The translations under genes and the position numbers were made by a program. From Gliomastix tumulicola (Eukaryota > Ascomycota > Sordariomycetes > Hypocreales > Bionectriaceae): DNA of 64,000 nucleotides. The stretch covers positions 4,402,001-4,466,000 of the forward strand of contig BCHX01000004.1 in NCBI GenBank assembly GCA_001599755.1. Direction: 5' to 3'. Position 1 is the first letter of the stretch; each line of letters begins with the position of its first letter. Below the pieces are notes generated by a model. It made no database searches and had not been told where the DNA came from. It was given only the letters and a program-made list of their open reading frames with translations. Of this stretch, positions 12,701 to 24,266 are shown piece after piece.

Positions 12701-12779
12701 GGTCGAGGTCGGCATCCATGGCGTCGTCGAGGGCCGGCGCCCCGTTGGACGCCTCCGAGTTGCGGGAAGGTTCAATCAT
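9765..12779 (-). CDS. Sok1-like TCP11-domain protein
   Basis: This intronless frame of about 1004 residues contains the T-complex 11 (TCP11) domain. The N-terminus is disordered and Ser/Arg-rich, followed near residues 110-240 by a charged coiled coil (ERNLAEIVANCAEEVKKAKQ, EERLAEAEKRREELRKQG). From about residue 270 onward the helical TCP11 region follows, with the characteristic LHFRFFMIITREIKEKLQRL and LLPKLCAPFRDEQVQDL. Yeast Sok1 suppresses loss of cAMP-dependent kinase, and mammalian TCP11 affects cAMP signalling; a link to PKA signalling is therefore likely but inferred. The start is uncertain. The frame is open to 13052, but the only ATG codons near its beginning are at 12779 (MIEPSRNSE, chosen) and 12719. 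An upstream intron and a further 5' coding exon cannot be excluded. Confidence 0.88.
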   Translation of the reverse strand: MIEPSRNSEASNGAPALDDAMDADLDLALPPSEDEGLEQDSRIYTPPPHIAARFYRPSQARRKDSAASSRRNSISSAHSRCSSAQPSSHRDTDQSKYIAQHLRRATFLEDRRARLADRAAHAEKVRLRAAVAKAATRDTTVSDERALAAQQARERNLAEIVANCAEEVKKAKQVAETIKEKREQNLAKMKAQMEERLAEAEKRREELRKQGAKGRGRGQSIMSRKQADVLPQAKESLKAPMTPEVAAAKISGWWMGCARKQAIQEFNNLGLSVDSIRDTFFDTVVELLAQERVLMVTARLLRICGLQEADPGSVGEMAVVRTFLSAFLILGHPNQVLANKEDGEGGTDDDNVMGTHRLPAADLENPQLQDLLGKAKDLLISFENILSRLTSTNRYTMPPALAKTLPDAYASFYSAFIAWKSRDSNALIEVMLMQFIELDTIFHSVKDTTEDTASQVYRKSIQESQLMLIVRIKRLAGAERGKKLIFDAVCEARKARKTKKKTGDTKPRTADVTVNEPSVAASSLVSADSQTITPPSTPSQKQGAKSPIKSGLNGLLPDNRIIVHELAINREYQITADEYKEQKATRAKPQYELIRANLATGDLDLHFRFFMIITREIKEKLQRLVKPGNSMHTLIGEILDPEMAEQQFMLGNFSYEKFFAAMASLLPKLCAPFRDEQVQDLIKNKFNDENLINRVEALNGFIDVMLCDYVNYLLRVAAPGLIESAPTYEAKRFAEEVQSGRVTLRVAETAWRAARSKVVAECQKRDPEGINHPKSRPTPARFYAQMLVDVFTQPTPIIHEGVPEMLQLDLKRIDEVSYKVQQIVTVGAILLQCKNLLKRDVRSPWKTEASRIMTVLDARHSSIQTTLEGTMAALEAGRSMPAATKGHLRALVLKVLTASRDMSHNGLEPREPVLKLLLTRLRGNILSRLVPGSASEKVKAASTGGEKLVSLGLAEFADKVQHISSLLDKVGIVDRAAHSSWWDAVATKVEQEDAAVSASSSQLE

Positions 12780-14269
12780 CTCGGAGGGGGTTCGTGGTGT
12801 CGTTTTCGAAGCGTACTCTGCTTTCTCGAAGAGTGGTATTTTGGGCCGTGGCGATGGTGGGCGCGCTCTTGCGCTAGCAACCGTTGAAATCGCTCCGCTT
12901 GTGGTGGTCACCGATTCAATCAACCAGTTCCAACCCAGGGTGACCGAGGTGCAATATGAACAGATATTCCAAAGGCCCCCTCGAAGAGAAAGTAGTCGGC
13001 AAAGATGAACAATGTATAGTGAAAATGAACGAAAGCCGTAAGCAATCTTCACGGAGAGCTGTCGCCGTATTAGTACGTTTCGAGTCGTGCCGGGGGGGGT
13101 GGCCAGGGCGAGCGAGCGCAGCCTACAGGTTCGGTCTTGCGTCTCACGATTTCGGCGCAGGCGCGTCTGATAAGAAACGAAGAGGGGGTTATATATATCA
13201 AATAAACAGCTTGAAAGATTTTATTAGGGAGAAACGAATGTGATCGTCTATATGGTCGTCGTCGCAGAAGAGAAGAATGAAGATAACAACAGACAAGGCG
13301 GGAAGGGCGAAGAAGGGGAGGACGAGGAAGAGGGATGGGATGGATGATGAAAGACTGAGGATTGATTGTGAATCACTGCTGCAGGCAGGTGCGTCCTTGT
13401 CTAGGTGCCTTCCTTCCACTACTACTGGGTCTTCAGCAATAGCGCGTGCCTCAGTTCCAAATTGTTGGTGGGATGTGGGGAAGGACCGAGAGGCGCAAAG
13501 AAGCTTCGAGCAAAAGTGCAGGGACTGAGTAATCAGCAGCAAACACGACTACCTGCAGGCACCAACAGATATCGGAGAAAATATTGAGACAATGCCGAAG
13601 AAACACACATTCACGGATCGAGACACATCTGGCCTTCATCATAGACACGGCATGCATTAGTTTCTCAAATTAAAGCGGCATGACTCGTGTCATGAGTCAG
13701 GTGCAATACGCCATAAGCCTGTCATAGCAGCCAAAGCCACTGCTACTACTGCCAGGTGCTCAAAGAAATACTACTTAGTACGACTCAATCAGCAAACACC
13801 AAACCTTCCAAGTCGTCACAAAGTCCCATCATTCATGCGTCATTCGTGTTATTCATGTCGGATAAGTCCTAGCCTAACCATGCGTCCGTACGTTTGTTTT
13901 ATGCCCTCGCTCCCTTGTATGCCAAATAGTCGTACAATCCACTAAACCAGCGCTTTTGTAAGAATCCCAAGCTCTTCGCAGGCTGTCGCTGTCGCTGCCG
14001 CATGCCTATCAGTTCAGGTAGAAGCAAATGCCAGGTTGTTCATAGCTATCCCACTGCCCAACCTGGCCCGAGACAGGCGTGCCCCATGTCCCCCAAAAGA
14101 AAAGAAGAAGAAAAAGTAATCTCATCGTCGTCTTGTACTGTGCAAAGCATAGAAGTGCAATGCCATGCCATGCCATGCCCAGAAACCCATGCATCGCTGC
14201 GCACCGCTGCCAGCGTCCCAAGTGAACAATAAGTACCCAAGACCGTTTCATACTGTTACACAGCTACCA
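12780..14269. other. Intergenic region, no gene seen
   Basis: About 1.5 kb holds the promoter of the Sok1-like gene and the 3' flank of the phosphatase gene. The nearest 270 bases are an in-frame, stop-free leader of the Sok1-like gene. There is a short tandem ATGCC repeat at 14160-14180. No RNA gene or conserved frame was found. Confidence 0.5.
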
Positions 14270-17219
14270 TTACGAGATGTGGTCCCGGCGAGGCTGCTGC
14301 TGCAAGCTCCCGCTCCTCGCTCTGCCTGCAATGAGGTGAGGCGTGCCCCGATCATTGATTCTGTGAGCCCACTCCAGGATAGTCTCGTAACAGAGGACAA
14401 ATTGGCGCAGGCTCTGCACCATGCTAAGCCTCTGTGTCCTGAAATCTTCAACGGTGCTCTGGATCAGGTCGACAGTGTCGTCTTTGAGGAAACCCGTATC
14501 GATATGCTCTGCTCCTGCAGTTGCTCGTCGATGTACGTTGCTCGATACAGTCGGCCACTTGATCTGCTTGTCCGTGAAGGGCGATACAGCGCCATCAGTG
14601 TCATCCATCATGATGTCGCCGTCCAGATCTCGCGGTTTGGGCGCGTGGTTGGCAGCATGTTTAGCCTGACGCTGTCGCTTCAGCATGTCAATCACGCTGT
14701 CGACGGCACAGAATGTGCCAGTACGTCCGCATCCGGCAGAGCAGTGAACCAGCATGGGTCGGGCTCGGGGATTCGACTCTGCCTCATCATACCAGGAAGG
14801 CGAGTGGTCCGGAGTCTTCAGGCTGCCGACGATGGAAGACGTCTCCACAGGAAGAGCTGCACGCTGCATCACGTTGGCAAGCTCGATCAGAGCCAGGAGG
14901 TGTGCGGGCTGTGCAGGAGTACCGAAGTCAGGCCACGCCGGGAAGTGCAAATGCGTGATCTCCCTCATAGGCGCGAATGGATGATCCGTATGAGACAGTG
15001 CAAACTTGCGAATAGTCACAAAGGGCGTCTCAGTCTGACTCTGGGAGGGCTGGGCATTCGCCGCAGGTGTCTCGAGCGTCGTGGTGGTGTTAGCTCTTCT
15101 CCGCGTGTGGTCGCTCATACCCGACGACACCGGTGACATGGTCGACTCTGAGCGGTGCTTATCAATGTCAAGCGACGCCTTCTTCTCCGAGAGACACTTC
15201 AGTCGGATCGAACCGAACTGTCTGTCCTTCCAGTAGGAGTGGCACTTCACCTGGCCTCCTTCAGACTCGGCCGTCAACATGACGATGACGCGCACATCCT
15301 GTTCCCAGACAACAGACCAAAAGTCCTAAAAAAAAAAAACCTTGTTAGTCTGCGGACACATCATTCTCTAGGGAGAGGGGAGAGCTTACCTCAAATGTGG
15401 CCGGAAGAGGACCCTGTGCGGCAATGTATCGCTTGTTGCTTCGTGCCGCGCTGACGTGGCTGGCATTGATGTAATCACAAGACCCTGCAGGACGTCCCTC
15501 CAGCTTGACCCGCGCGTGCTCAAATGGCAGAATATCCTTGTATCGATTCTTGCCACCCTTCTCAACGCCGCAAAGCTGGACACACTCCTTGGTCTTGGTT
15601 TTGGGGTTGAATTGCGCGTATGCAGCCTGCATCCTGGCCTTTTCGCCCTTCTCAATGCCGAGGAACTTGTCCGACACATCCTTGCCCTTGTCTGACTCGC
15701 TGGCGGCCTGTCGCAGCCATGTCGGCAAAGAGGGGGATTGCAGACCAGAGGGCCGCGTGACTTCAAACTGTCCGACGCCATCGGCCAGATCCATGTTCTG
15801 CCGGATATTGGAGAAGAAAGGGTTGGCCGCATTTGATGTAGCCGGCAGCATGACACCACCAATCACGGGGGCCAGACCACTCTTCTGGCCGATCTGTGTT
15901 GTGTTTCCTGCAGGCTGAGCCCCCGATCCAGAATCGATCAGCTTGGGGTGCTTTTCCTGAAAGACACTGAAGCCCCCACGCAATATGCACGTCTCACCCG
16001 GGTAGTTTTCACTAGTGAACTTTTTCAGCATATTCTGTGCAGTAGCGGCATCTTTCATGTTCGATGCGTGGGAGTCGTAGACAACGATGGCTCGTGTTTC
16101 CCGCCATCTCGAGAATATGGCAGAATCCGGCCCGTTGGCAAATGTTTGCTGAAGTTTCTGGATGTTGAAGGTTGCTCTTTTTAACAGAGTTGTGGGAACG
16201 CAGAGGTTGAGCGCCCCCTTGATCCGCGACTGTGAGTAGTTCTGGGCAGATCGGATGTCCAGCAACAGGAGCTGTGTGGAGTCCATCTGTTTCATCATCT
16301 CCTTCAGTCTGTCTCCCGAGATCATATCTGGCTGGCTACCGTCGTTACTGGCCGGTAGTGTCGACGCCCGATTGATCAGACCCGGAGTCGGCGGCGGAGG
16401 GTCCGCCCTGTGCTCCATGAGCGACAGTCTCGGATCTCTGTCCTCAGATCGTGTCAGAGTTGTCCGCAGAGGAAATGGTTCCACCTGCTGTGGCGAGTCG
16501 TATCTCGGGAGGCCCCCAAGCTGGGGAGGGAGGAGGGACGACTCCGAGTTTCGCTTCGAATCAGACGAGACATACGCCGAGTCGTGGAGGCTGTCCTGGT
16601 CTCCGTCGGGTTTGCTCGTCGATTTGTCTTTGGCGTGGCTCGCTGATCGTCCTCCCAGAGTCAGGCCGGGACCAGCGTCGCTGCCATGTGTGTTCCATCT
16701 CGAGGGTCGCGGCCGGGCCGGCGGGTTGTTGAGCTGGAGGTGGGCGTTGCCAATCGTCGACGGCGAGAAGGACCGACCCTTGTTGAGGTCGACCTGCCGC
16801 TTGAACGCCTCAAACTCTGGGTTTGCGTCAAGAGGGATATGCGTCGGGATGGCCGCGCCAAACGACTTTATGGAACTCGTAGGTGGGCTCCAGTTGCTCC
16901 TTCCCAGCCCAGACAATTCCCGGGGATCCGCGGGGGACTCGACGACGAGGCCGAAGTAGTTCGGGCTGGGTGCTCGGGGCTCGTGCTGCTGGCGCGCGGG
17001 GGACAGTTTCGGGGCGTAGTTCTGGCCTACAGAGTACGGGGTGCGAGGGGAGGCTATGGGTGTCGTCGTCTTGGACGGCTTCGCGTGCCGGGTCGCGTGC
17101 GAGTGGTGCGACTGCGAGGCGGTGGCTATCTGGGCCTTTACGGCGGCTGGTTTGTGTGTAGAGGTCTTCATTGTGTAGTGGACAGGCGGCGCCCGGTCGC
17201 CCTGTTTTGCGTCATGCAT
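14270..17219 (-). CDS. Rhodanese-domain protein tyrosine phosphatase (Pyp1/Pyp2 type)
   Basis: The coding sequence is complement(join(14270..15325,15390..17219)), 961 residues with one 64-nt intron. Joining restores ATFEDFWSVVWEQDVRVIVML, the canonical entry to a classical PTP core. A disordered N-terminus is followed by a Cdc25-like rhodanese domain at about 300-430 (LLLLDIRSAQNYSQSRIKGALNL to ILRGGF). The PTP domain spans about 518-922. It has the WPD loop (HFPAWPDFGTP, near 743), the P-loop HCSAGCGRTGT with the catalytic Cys near 804, and the C-terminal RLSMVQSLRQFVLCYE. Fission yeast Pyp1 and Pyp2 dephosphorylate the stress MAP kinase Sty1, so a Hog1-type MAPK is the likely substrate. The rhodanese loop has YDSHASN where an active enzyme carries a Cys, so that domain is probably a docking module. 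The start at 17219 could instead be the in-frame ATG at 17171. Confidence 0.93.
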
Positions 17220-20200
17220 GGTTGAGCTGGCAAACGTCTAGATGCGAGGAGTGGCCACGGCGAGACAGCAACTTTGGGGATCTTGAGAGGATACGGTCAA
17301 GCCCAAGTATCCATGATGGCGGACGGCGACTTGCAGTAATAGGTGATAGTGTCGTTCCAAACGTGTCTAGACTGACTAGACCTCGATGTTCGCGGGTGCT
17401 TTGCCCGAGCTGTGCATGAAGGGGTCGCAGGTCCCGAAGGGCTGGATTAGACGGACCGTTTTGAGAAGCGGAGAGGGTCGAGGTGGTAACAGCGTCACTC
17501 GGGAGGGAAGAGGAGGATATAATGATACCAAAGACAGGAAGTTTTTTCGAAGAAGCAGAAGAAAAAACAGAATCCGACGTGACCAGACGTGCCGTGGCAA
17601 AGGGCGTGGGAAGAAGAAAGAAAGCCGTGGGCGAAAGGCGTGTGCTATGAAATTTTGTCGATTGCAATCAGAGGCTCCAATTGCGCGGTGGGAAAAGGAA
17701 GGCACCCCCCCTGGATAGATGTATTCTGGAATGGGGAGGAGGTGGCGTCCGATGATGTCGCCTTGCCTAGAGGGGAAATGATTTCAGAGACTAGCAGCCA
17801 GCGACAGGGAGGCGAAAGGCGGTCCCAAAGGCTGTCGGTGTCTGGGAATTCTGATAGGTAATCAGATCTCGGGTGCTTGGAAGCGTGCTTGCACTGTACG
17901 TCGGAGGGCGAAGGGCCTAGAATCAGGAGAGTGACGAAGGAGGATTTAAAATCAGCCAGCCCGCGAGCACTCAGCCACGCTGAGGGAGGCACGGAGTTGC
18001 AATGTGAACAAGACAGAACAGTACGTCCAGGGACGGTGCGTGTACGGCCTGAGGTGATTCTAGCGGTCATTCCCGGGCCCTTTGCAGCACATCAACGCCC
18101 GGGCATCTTTAGGGCGTGGGGTGGGGGGCTCAGGAAGCACATCGAGGAACCGACGCAGCAGGCAGATGGAAACGTGCATCGATGAGGGAGGTCGGTGAAG
18201 CGTCTTCCATGCTGCTGTTAATTTGCGACGGGCTGTTCTATCCATCCTGTCCCATATATCCCATATATTCCATATCCCACTTGTGATGGTGCCTCGTTTA
18301 TCGCAGGTAGTGCCAGTTCCTGCCAGCTACCTTAGCCCGCCGGCAAAGCAGGGCATCTTTTAGGGGTTCAACCGCTAAAGACACCCTGGCAGCACACCAC
18401 CTCCTCTGTCTGCTGCCCCTCCCATCTGCAACGTCCAGTATCAGGACAAACGAGCGATGCCACCACCACACCACCGCCGCTATCACGAAATCCAACACGC
18501 CGCCGACACAGTGTAGCGTCGCGGGACGTTGCAGTTGCAGTCAAAGCCGACCCCTGTTGCTAGATGGCGTGCCCAAAAAGACTGGGACTAGCCCCCGGCC
18601 GTGCTTTAGCTCAGGTGGTGAGAACGGTGGACAAATAGGCGTCGAGAGCAATGCCCATCCCCGAGCCAGGGTCTACACCCACTCTCGAGATGGGCTGCTG
18701 CTCATCCCCGTTGCATTTCCCTGTCCCGCTGCGCTGCTTGCATGAGGCTCACGCACAATCCCAGCCCCGGCGGGCTATATCATCATTGTCTCCTCATGCG
18801 GTCATCATCAGCCCATCTGCTCCCACAGTCAACAGCCGGCAGTCAACTCAACCTCTTGCAACAAAGGGAGTTCAGAGGAAAAGGGTCACCAAAAGGTGTG
18901 TGAGTGGGACGCCGGAGAGTTCTGTCGACTTTCTCCTCCGGGCTTCTGACTTTGGGGGATGACGAAGGTGGCAACGATCGCCCAGTGCACCTGAATGGCC
19001 CTATAATAAAGCCCGCACCAGCGGATTTTCCTAGCCTCTGCGCACACCTCTGGCCGCACACGGATTTTCCGGCCCTGATAAGACTGCTGCCCCTTGGCTG
19101 CCTCGACACGCGAGTCATCCGTAACCCCCTATGCTGACGCCTTCCTTACTCCCTTGACTTGAGAAGCTCGCCAAGATATTAGCGGTCCCAGGTCATCCCC
19201 CCCCCCCCGTTAGAACAAGTGAAGTCTGTGAGAGCATCGAAATTCCAGAGGACCGGCGCGGCCGTAGCTGATGCTCCGGGTTTTCTGGGCCCCGGCCGTA
19301 GAACGAGACAAGAAAGAACAGAGGCCTTCTCTCATTCCCCAGTGAACATACTTGCCGTGGTGCAACGTCCACTACGAAACCCAACCCCCTCCGCGACTCA
19401 TTTCATTACACGCTCCGTCGTCATTCCAGCCCCGGCCGCAACAAAGGCCTGAAAGCAAGACGCCAAGCAGCAGGATGGAGCCGTCGCAGGAGGGGTCCCT
19501 CCAACCAGAGAGCCGGTGGCGCTGGACCACCAACGTCACCCTGGCCTTGACCCCCTTTTTCCGCCATGATGACGCTTGCCGCCAACGCCCCGGGTCCAGA
19601 ACCTTGAGGACCGAGAGATCGGCGCCCTCCTTGCTTAGATCAGCGCTCTCTTTTTCCTCCTTCTTTCTTCTCTCTCAGTGGGAGGGGTGGGGAAGGAAAG
19701 CGACTTAGGCAAAACTCGGCGGCCGGAGGACGAGGAGGAGCACGCAAGGACGGAAGTTCTACGGTGTGCAACGGGGAACGTGATAATCTCGCATACGAGT
19801 TCTCCGAGGCTGTTGAGACTTGAGTGACGGGCTGCTTCGTCAGTGTTGACAGTTTAGACTTTTCGCTTCTCAATTAGAGGTAAGCTGTTGGAATAGAGCG
19901 CCCAACAAGCTGCTTACAGGGCAGAGGTCAATGTGGTCGAACCACATGCGACATGACGTAGTGATGATTTTCTTGGCCAAATATGACAAGTTCTTTGTTT
20001 CGAGGACTTACCGTGTAATCCCCGAGACGCACGCACCTGCACAGAACGCCCGGGGTCAGTCACTGGATGGTGTGCATGGCAATCTACCGTGCATGGACAC
20101 ACTTACCAGCAAGGCACGCGGTACTGTACGAGTGGTACGAAACCAATCACCGGATCTGCTTGTTCTTTTACCTCACTTGCTTGCAGAAGTTGCAGTGCCC

Positions 20201-22884
20201 AGCGGCCAAAAGATCTTCACGTGCGGGTAAGACCTTAGCGTCCGCTAGCCCTCGTCTCCAAAGCAAGAAAAGACGGCTGCTATTGAATCCCAAGACGAGA
20301 TCCGTATTCTTTCTGAGACATCCAGACTTTCCGATGTCTCGTGCCCTTCTCCCATCCTTCGCATGCAGCAGCTCGTCGTCATCAACAAAGGGGTGGGCGC
20401 TCATGTTCCATCCCTGATTTCGCTACACACTGTTTCACATGAATCACATTCAACGCTTTCAGCTCCATCCTCTGGCCTGCATCCCTGAAAGTCTAGAGCA
20501 TTCTTCGTATGACATGGAAGGTAACCCTTCCCCTCTTTCACTCTCTACTTCCCTGTTGTTCCCCTTTATCCTCCGCGCGCTTTTCGTCCGCAGCGCTTCT
20601 GTCAGCGTTTCTCCCATCCCTTCCCTCCCCCCCCATCTATTACAATGGGGACCTCGTCAAGCGTTTGTGTGACGGCTACGCCAGCCAAGCCCAAGGGATT
20701 CCCATCTCGGCTGCAACGCCTGAGGTCCAGACAAGCCTTTAATGGAGCAGAGACCGATATCTTGCATATGACGCGCGCCCACCGCTGCAGCCAACAGGCA
20801 GCTGAGACAGCCAGGACCAGCAGTCGTTCCTCGTCACTGAGAGGCAGAACAGCGAAGGTGCTCGGGTATCGATCTTGTCTCATGGAGTCCGGACCGTCTT
20901 CTGCGGTATGTGTGCCCATCTCCACTGTCCCGGCGCACATGGACAGGTCACACACACTTAGACCCCCCCCTCATGCGCCCCTCTCTCAGTCACTGAAGAT
21001 GAGCCTTGCTCAAGTAACATGCATGTGTGCTGATAATGTGCCTGCCACGTCGTGAACACCTGTCGCCGCCCATCGTGAGCTGGCCAAATTTAGCTCAGTT
21101 AAGCACTCCCAGGGTTTTTTTCCCGCGTCCCGCACGCCACCCCAAGCCCTCTGCCTCCCACGCAAGATGTGGGATCGTCCACCCTGTCGTCGCCCCCCTT
21201 GAACGTGGGTTTTGAGAGGGAGAGAGAGAGAAAGAGAGGGCGGAAAGCCTTCCATGCCGAAACGTGCGAAAGTCACGTTGTGTTCGGCATGGGAAGGAAG
21301 CCCGGTGGGGGTTCTAGATCGACCTATCTCGAACTCCAGCCTGCCTATTTCCTTGCCTCGCCGATGCACACAATTAGGAAGGCTGGTTTTACGAGGATGA
21401 CAACCCCTCCCCTGTCCGCAGAAGAGCCCTCCGAGAGTGACTCTCCCCCTCCCTCTCCCCGGACTATCTCTCCGGGCAGCAACCTCAATCTCACGTAGAT
21501 GGTGTGCTACTTATCTGGCGGTCAGGGATCGACCAGTCTCGAATATGCGGGTGCATATTAGGATGCTAGCGAAAGGGGTAAGTTTGTGGCAGGCTCTGCA
21601 TCCTGCGTTGTCCAGCTGGTCGCGGAGGCCCGAAACCGGTGAGCCTCACAGTGCGGGGGGTACCATGTCGACCACGGTGCTGGTCCAACCACATTGTCTA
21701 GGCCAGCCGGCCGCAGTCCCCCCTCTCTTCTGCAGGGTAGCCGCCAGTGGACGGGTTGGGGCGTGTCCTCGTCTGGTCATCGTCAGTTCGGCATCATGAG
21801 TTCATCGCCCAGCAGTGATCCACGATGTCGATGACTTACTTCTGCGTCCCGGCTGTCTGGGTGTCTCCTCATGGCAGGGGAGGCCGTGACACAAATCGAC
21901 GATGGATTCTGCAGAAGGCACAAAGGCCGCCATGCTTCACTCGGACACAGTGATAGACACTGAAAACTGAAGAAGAGGGAGGACTTCCTTCGTGGCAGGC
22001 AATCTTCTCATTATATCTGCTATATTTCCATTCTGCGAGGATGCCCTTCTAAAGTGTGCTAGCCAAAATACAGATCAGATTCCTCCAACTCATATATCCC
22101 ACATCGCCAACACGTCAAACAGGTCACCATGCGTCAACGCTCATTTCATTAGACTGAATGCTTCCTGATATAAGAGCTGTAGGTTAGCTGCATTCTGCCC
22201 CTGTCCCTCCTCTGAAGGTTGACGTGGGACAGAAGGCGGCTTCTCGTAAGGAAGCGGCCTCATATATGCGTGTTAGCATAATAGGCCAGAAGGTACGCTG
22301 TGGTAACAGAGACCCTGTGTCCGTTTGAGTGTGGGATACAGTGCTGTAAGGACGACTTGGCCTCTTATACGAGTTGAACATTGCGAACGGAGGCCAGGCG
22401 ATGTAGACGCCGCCACATACTTCAGCAGCGCCCCCGTTGTAGATTAAAGAGGGATAACTGCAACGCGGCCCATCACTGTCTCGTCCAAATCACCAGATAG
22501 AACCTCGCATCCTGCAGACAGATGGCGGACCAAGAGAGGCTGGGCGTTGCCACTGCCACTGGTAGGCTCGCATTCGACTGAGTAGACGATACTGCTTAGG
22601 GTGGTCCCGTGAGTCCGTCATCGACTTGCACAGCCCCGTTTCACTAGGGAAATTGAAGAGTAGACCATCATGATGTTATAGCAGTCCGATTGAGAGGGTA
22701 CATAACTGAGAGACCACGTTCACTTGCGATTATTCGGCATCAGACAAAACTGTCTGCACCTGTCGCAGTCATGCTATCTGACCCAGAATTCGACGCCCTC
22801 TCTCTCCATATTCGCGCGCACATGGCTTGTAATCCGTCCCGGGGTCTCGGGTATCATCCTTCACCCCAAGGGTACAAGCTTGTC
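17220..22884. other. Long gene-free region of about 5.7 kb
   Basis: This is the largest stretch without a supportable gene. Its left part must contain the promoter and leader of the phosphatase gene, and its right part the 3' flank of the uS8 gene. Open frames up to about 140 codons exist (for example at 17645-18070 on the minus strand and 20645-21055 on the plus strand), but none shows a known motif, a splice pattern or conserved-looking composition. A poly-C tract lies at about 19198-19207, a CCCATAT-type repeat at about 18250-18280, and a GA-rich tract at 21215-21240. I found no tRNA, 5S rRNA, U1, U2, U4, U5 or U6 signature. Confidence 0.55.
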
Positions 22885-23344
22885 TCAGTAGAAGAAACCA
22901 ATAATCTTGCCCGCAACATGCTTTCTACGGGCAGACTGGTGGTCCATGATCCCGGCCGAAGTCGTCAGGACGACGTGGCCGATCTGGCGCGCGGGCAGCA
23001 GACGGACGGTCCATTTCTCAAGCTCGCCGAGCTGCACGTTGAATCGAGGGCTGATAACGCCACACTTGTTCAGGCTGAGACCAGACGGTGTGAGTAAAAG
23101 CGATGGCCGAGCAGGGGTGTCAGGGGAAATCCACGACGTACCGGCCATTCAACTGGACAACGATCTTGCCTCCGCGGTGATCGTCAATCTCCTCAAACTC
23201 GGAGATGTATCCATTCTGCTGCATGATCTCCAGAAACTTGACGATGACCTTGGAGGACGGGCGGAGAAGGACCTGGCGCTTGCCCGCCTTCTCGGCGTTG
23301 TTGATGCTCTTGAGAGCGTCGCTCAGAACGCTTGTTCGAACCAT
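22885..23344 (-). CDS. rps22: 40S ribosomal protein uS8 (Rps22)
   Basis: The coding sequence is complement(join(22885..23074,23142..23344)), giving 130 residues, exactly the usual length. The product is a core small-subunit protein that binds the central domain of 18S rRNA. The N-terminus MVRTSVLSDALKSINNAEKAGKRQVL and the C-terminus KHVAGKIIGFFY match the family. The 67-nt intron splits an Arg codon within VQLNGRLNKCGVISPR. The ATG directly follows CGTCCAG, and a GTAAGT donor lies 63 nt upstream at 23407. A 5'UTR intron at 23345-23407 ending just before the initiator is therefore likely. The frame upstream of it (to 23501) starts without ATG and is leader. Strong expression is expected from the product, not from any promoter motif I could recognise. 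Confidence 0.97.
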
Positions 23345-24266
23345 CTGGACGATGACATCTTAGCGCGCGATCGAGACAAGCCGGCCTAGCATGATGCGAC
23401 AACTTACGGTTGCGGCTTGCGATTACAGCGGTCGGCGAGGTCGTCGTGGGTGTTGGTGTTGGCGTGGGGGGGGTCGGATCGAGCAGGTTCTTTAGGGACA
23501 CGGAGGTAGCCTAAAGGTGCCTGCAAGAATCAGATGGCCACGCCATCGCCCGAGTAAGTTTCAAGTCATGGTGAAGTCCGAGGGTATTCCGGCACGAGCC
23601 TACCTGTTCAGATGTTGCGATGTACCTGTTGATGCTTGGTGGGTTGAGCAGGAAAAAGAAGAAATATAAGAAGAAAAGTGAAGTCGAATGTCGTGGGACC
23701 CAGTCTGGGGAAAGCCAGGCCGTGATTATGTAATACATAGCTCAGTCGTCGCTCCTCGAATGAGGCCAACCTAGTACCAACATATCACATCGCAGAGTAG
23801 ACTTACTCGTGTCAGAGAGATTATAGCCTCAGAGTAGTCTGTCAGGAGGAGACTCATGGACAGGGCTGTGCCCATATTGCCTGGGGGCTACCTGAGGAGT
23901 AATCGACCCCTGGGAGATATCTAAACCAGGCTGGGAGGCTCAGGTCTTGGATTCACTGGCCAACTTTCACCCAAAAGGGCAATTCCGCATTGTTACGACA
24001 AGAGCCTGCTTCCCATCGTTGACCAAGTCGACGATGCGGTCAACTTACTAATCTGCTATCACGACTCACGATGCCAAACATCGGAGACGAGGGTGGGCCT
24101 GAGAGGGGACTGCACATGACGTAAAAGCACGATATCGGTCACAGACCTCGCGTTCCCTCAACGATATTAAATGCATTTCTAGACACTAGATGGTGACGGG
24201 ATTTCGCAGCCTTGAATAGCCTCGAACACCTCTTTATTCAGTATATAAACTGTCTCTCAGATCATC
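23345..24266. promoter_or_regulatory. Divergent intergenic region between rps22 and the DUF1989 gene
   Basis: It begins with the inferred 5'UTR intron of rps22 (23345-23407) and its leader, and ends with the promoter of the DUF1989 gene. A TATATAAA sequence lies at about 24242-24249, only about 20 bp before that gene's ATG. No further gene or RNA is seen. Confidence 0.5.

Noticed and set aside
12000..12890. Long plus-strand frames over the Sok1-like gene
   Set aside because: They are shadows of the real minus-strand coding sequence, which has the TCP11 domain.
17645..18070. Minus-strand frame of 141 codons upstream of the phosphatase gene
   Set aside because: It starts with ATG but has no recognisable motif, looks compositionally random and lies in the probable promoter/leader.
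18607..18626. tRNA A-box-like sequence TAGCTCAGGTGGTGAGAACG
   Set aside because: No GGTTCGANTCC B box or acceptor-stem pairing follows at the right distance, so no cloverleaf can be drawn.
19198..19207. Poly-C tract
   Set aside because: A single homopolymer run with no flanking structure; probably simple sequence.
20645..21055. Plus-strand frame of 136 codons in the gene-free region
   Set aside because: The sequence has no domain, no membrane or signal features and no convincing codon bias; I treat it as chance.
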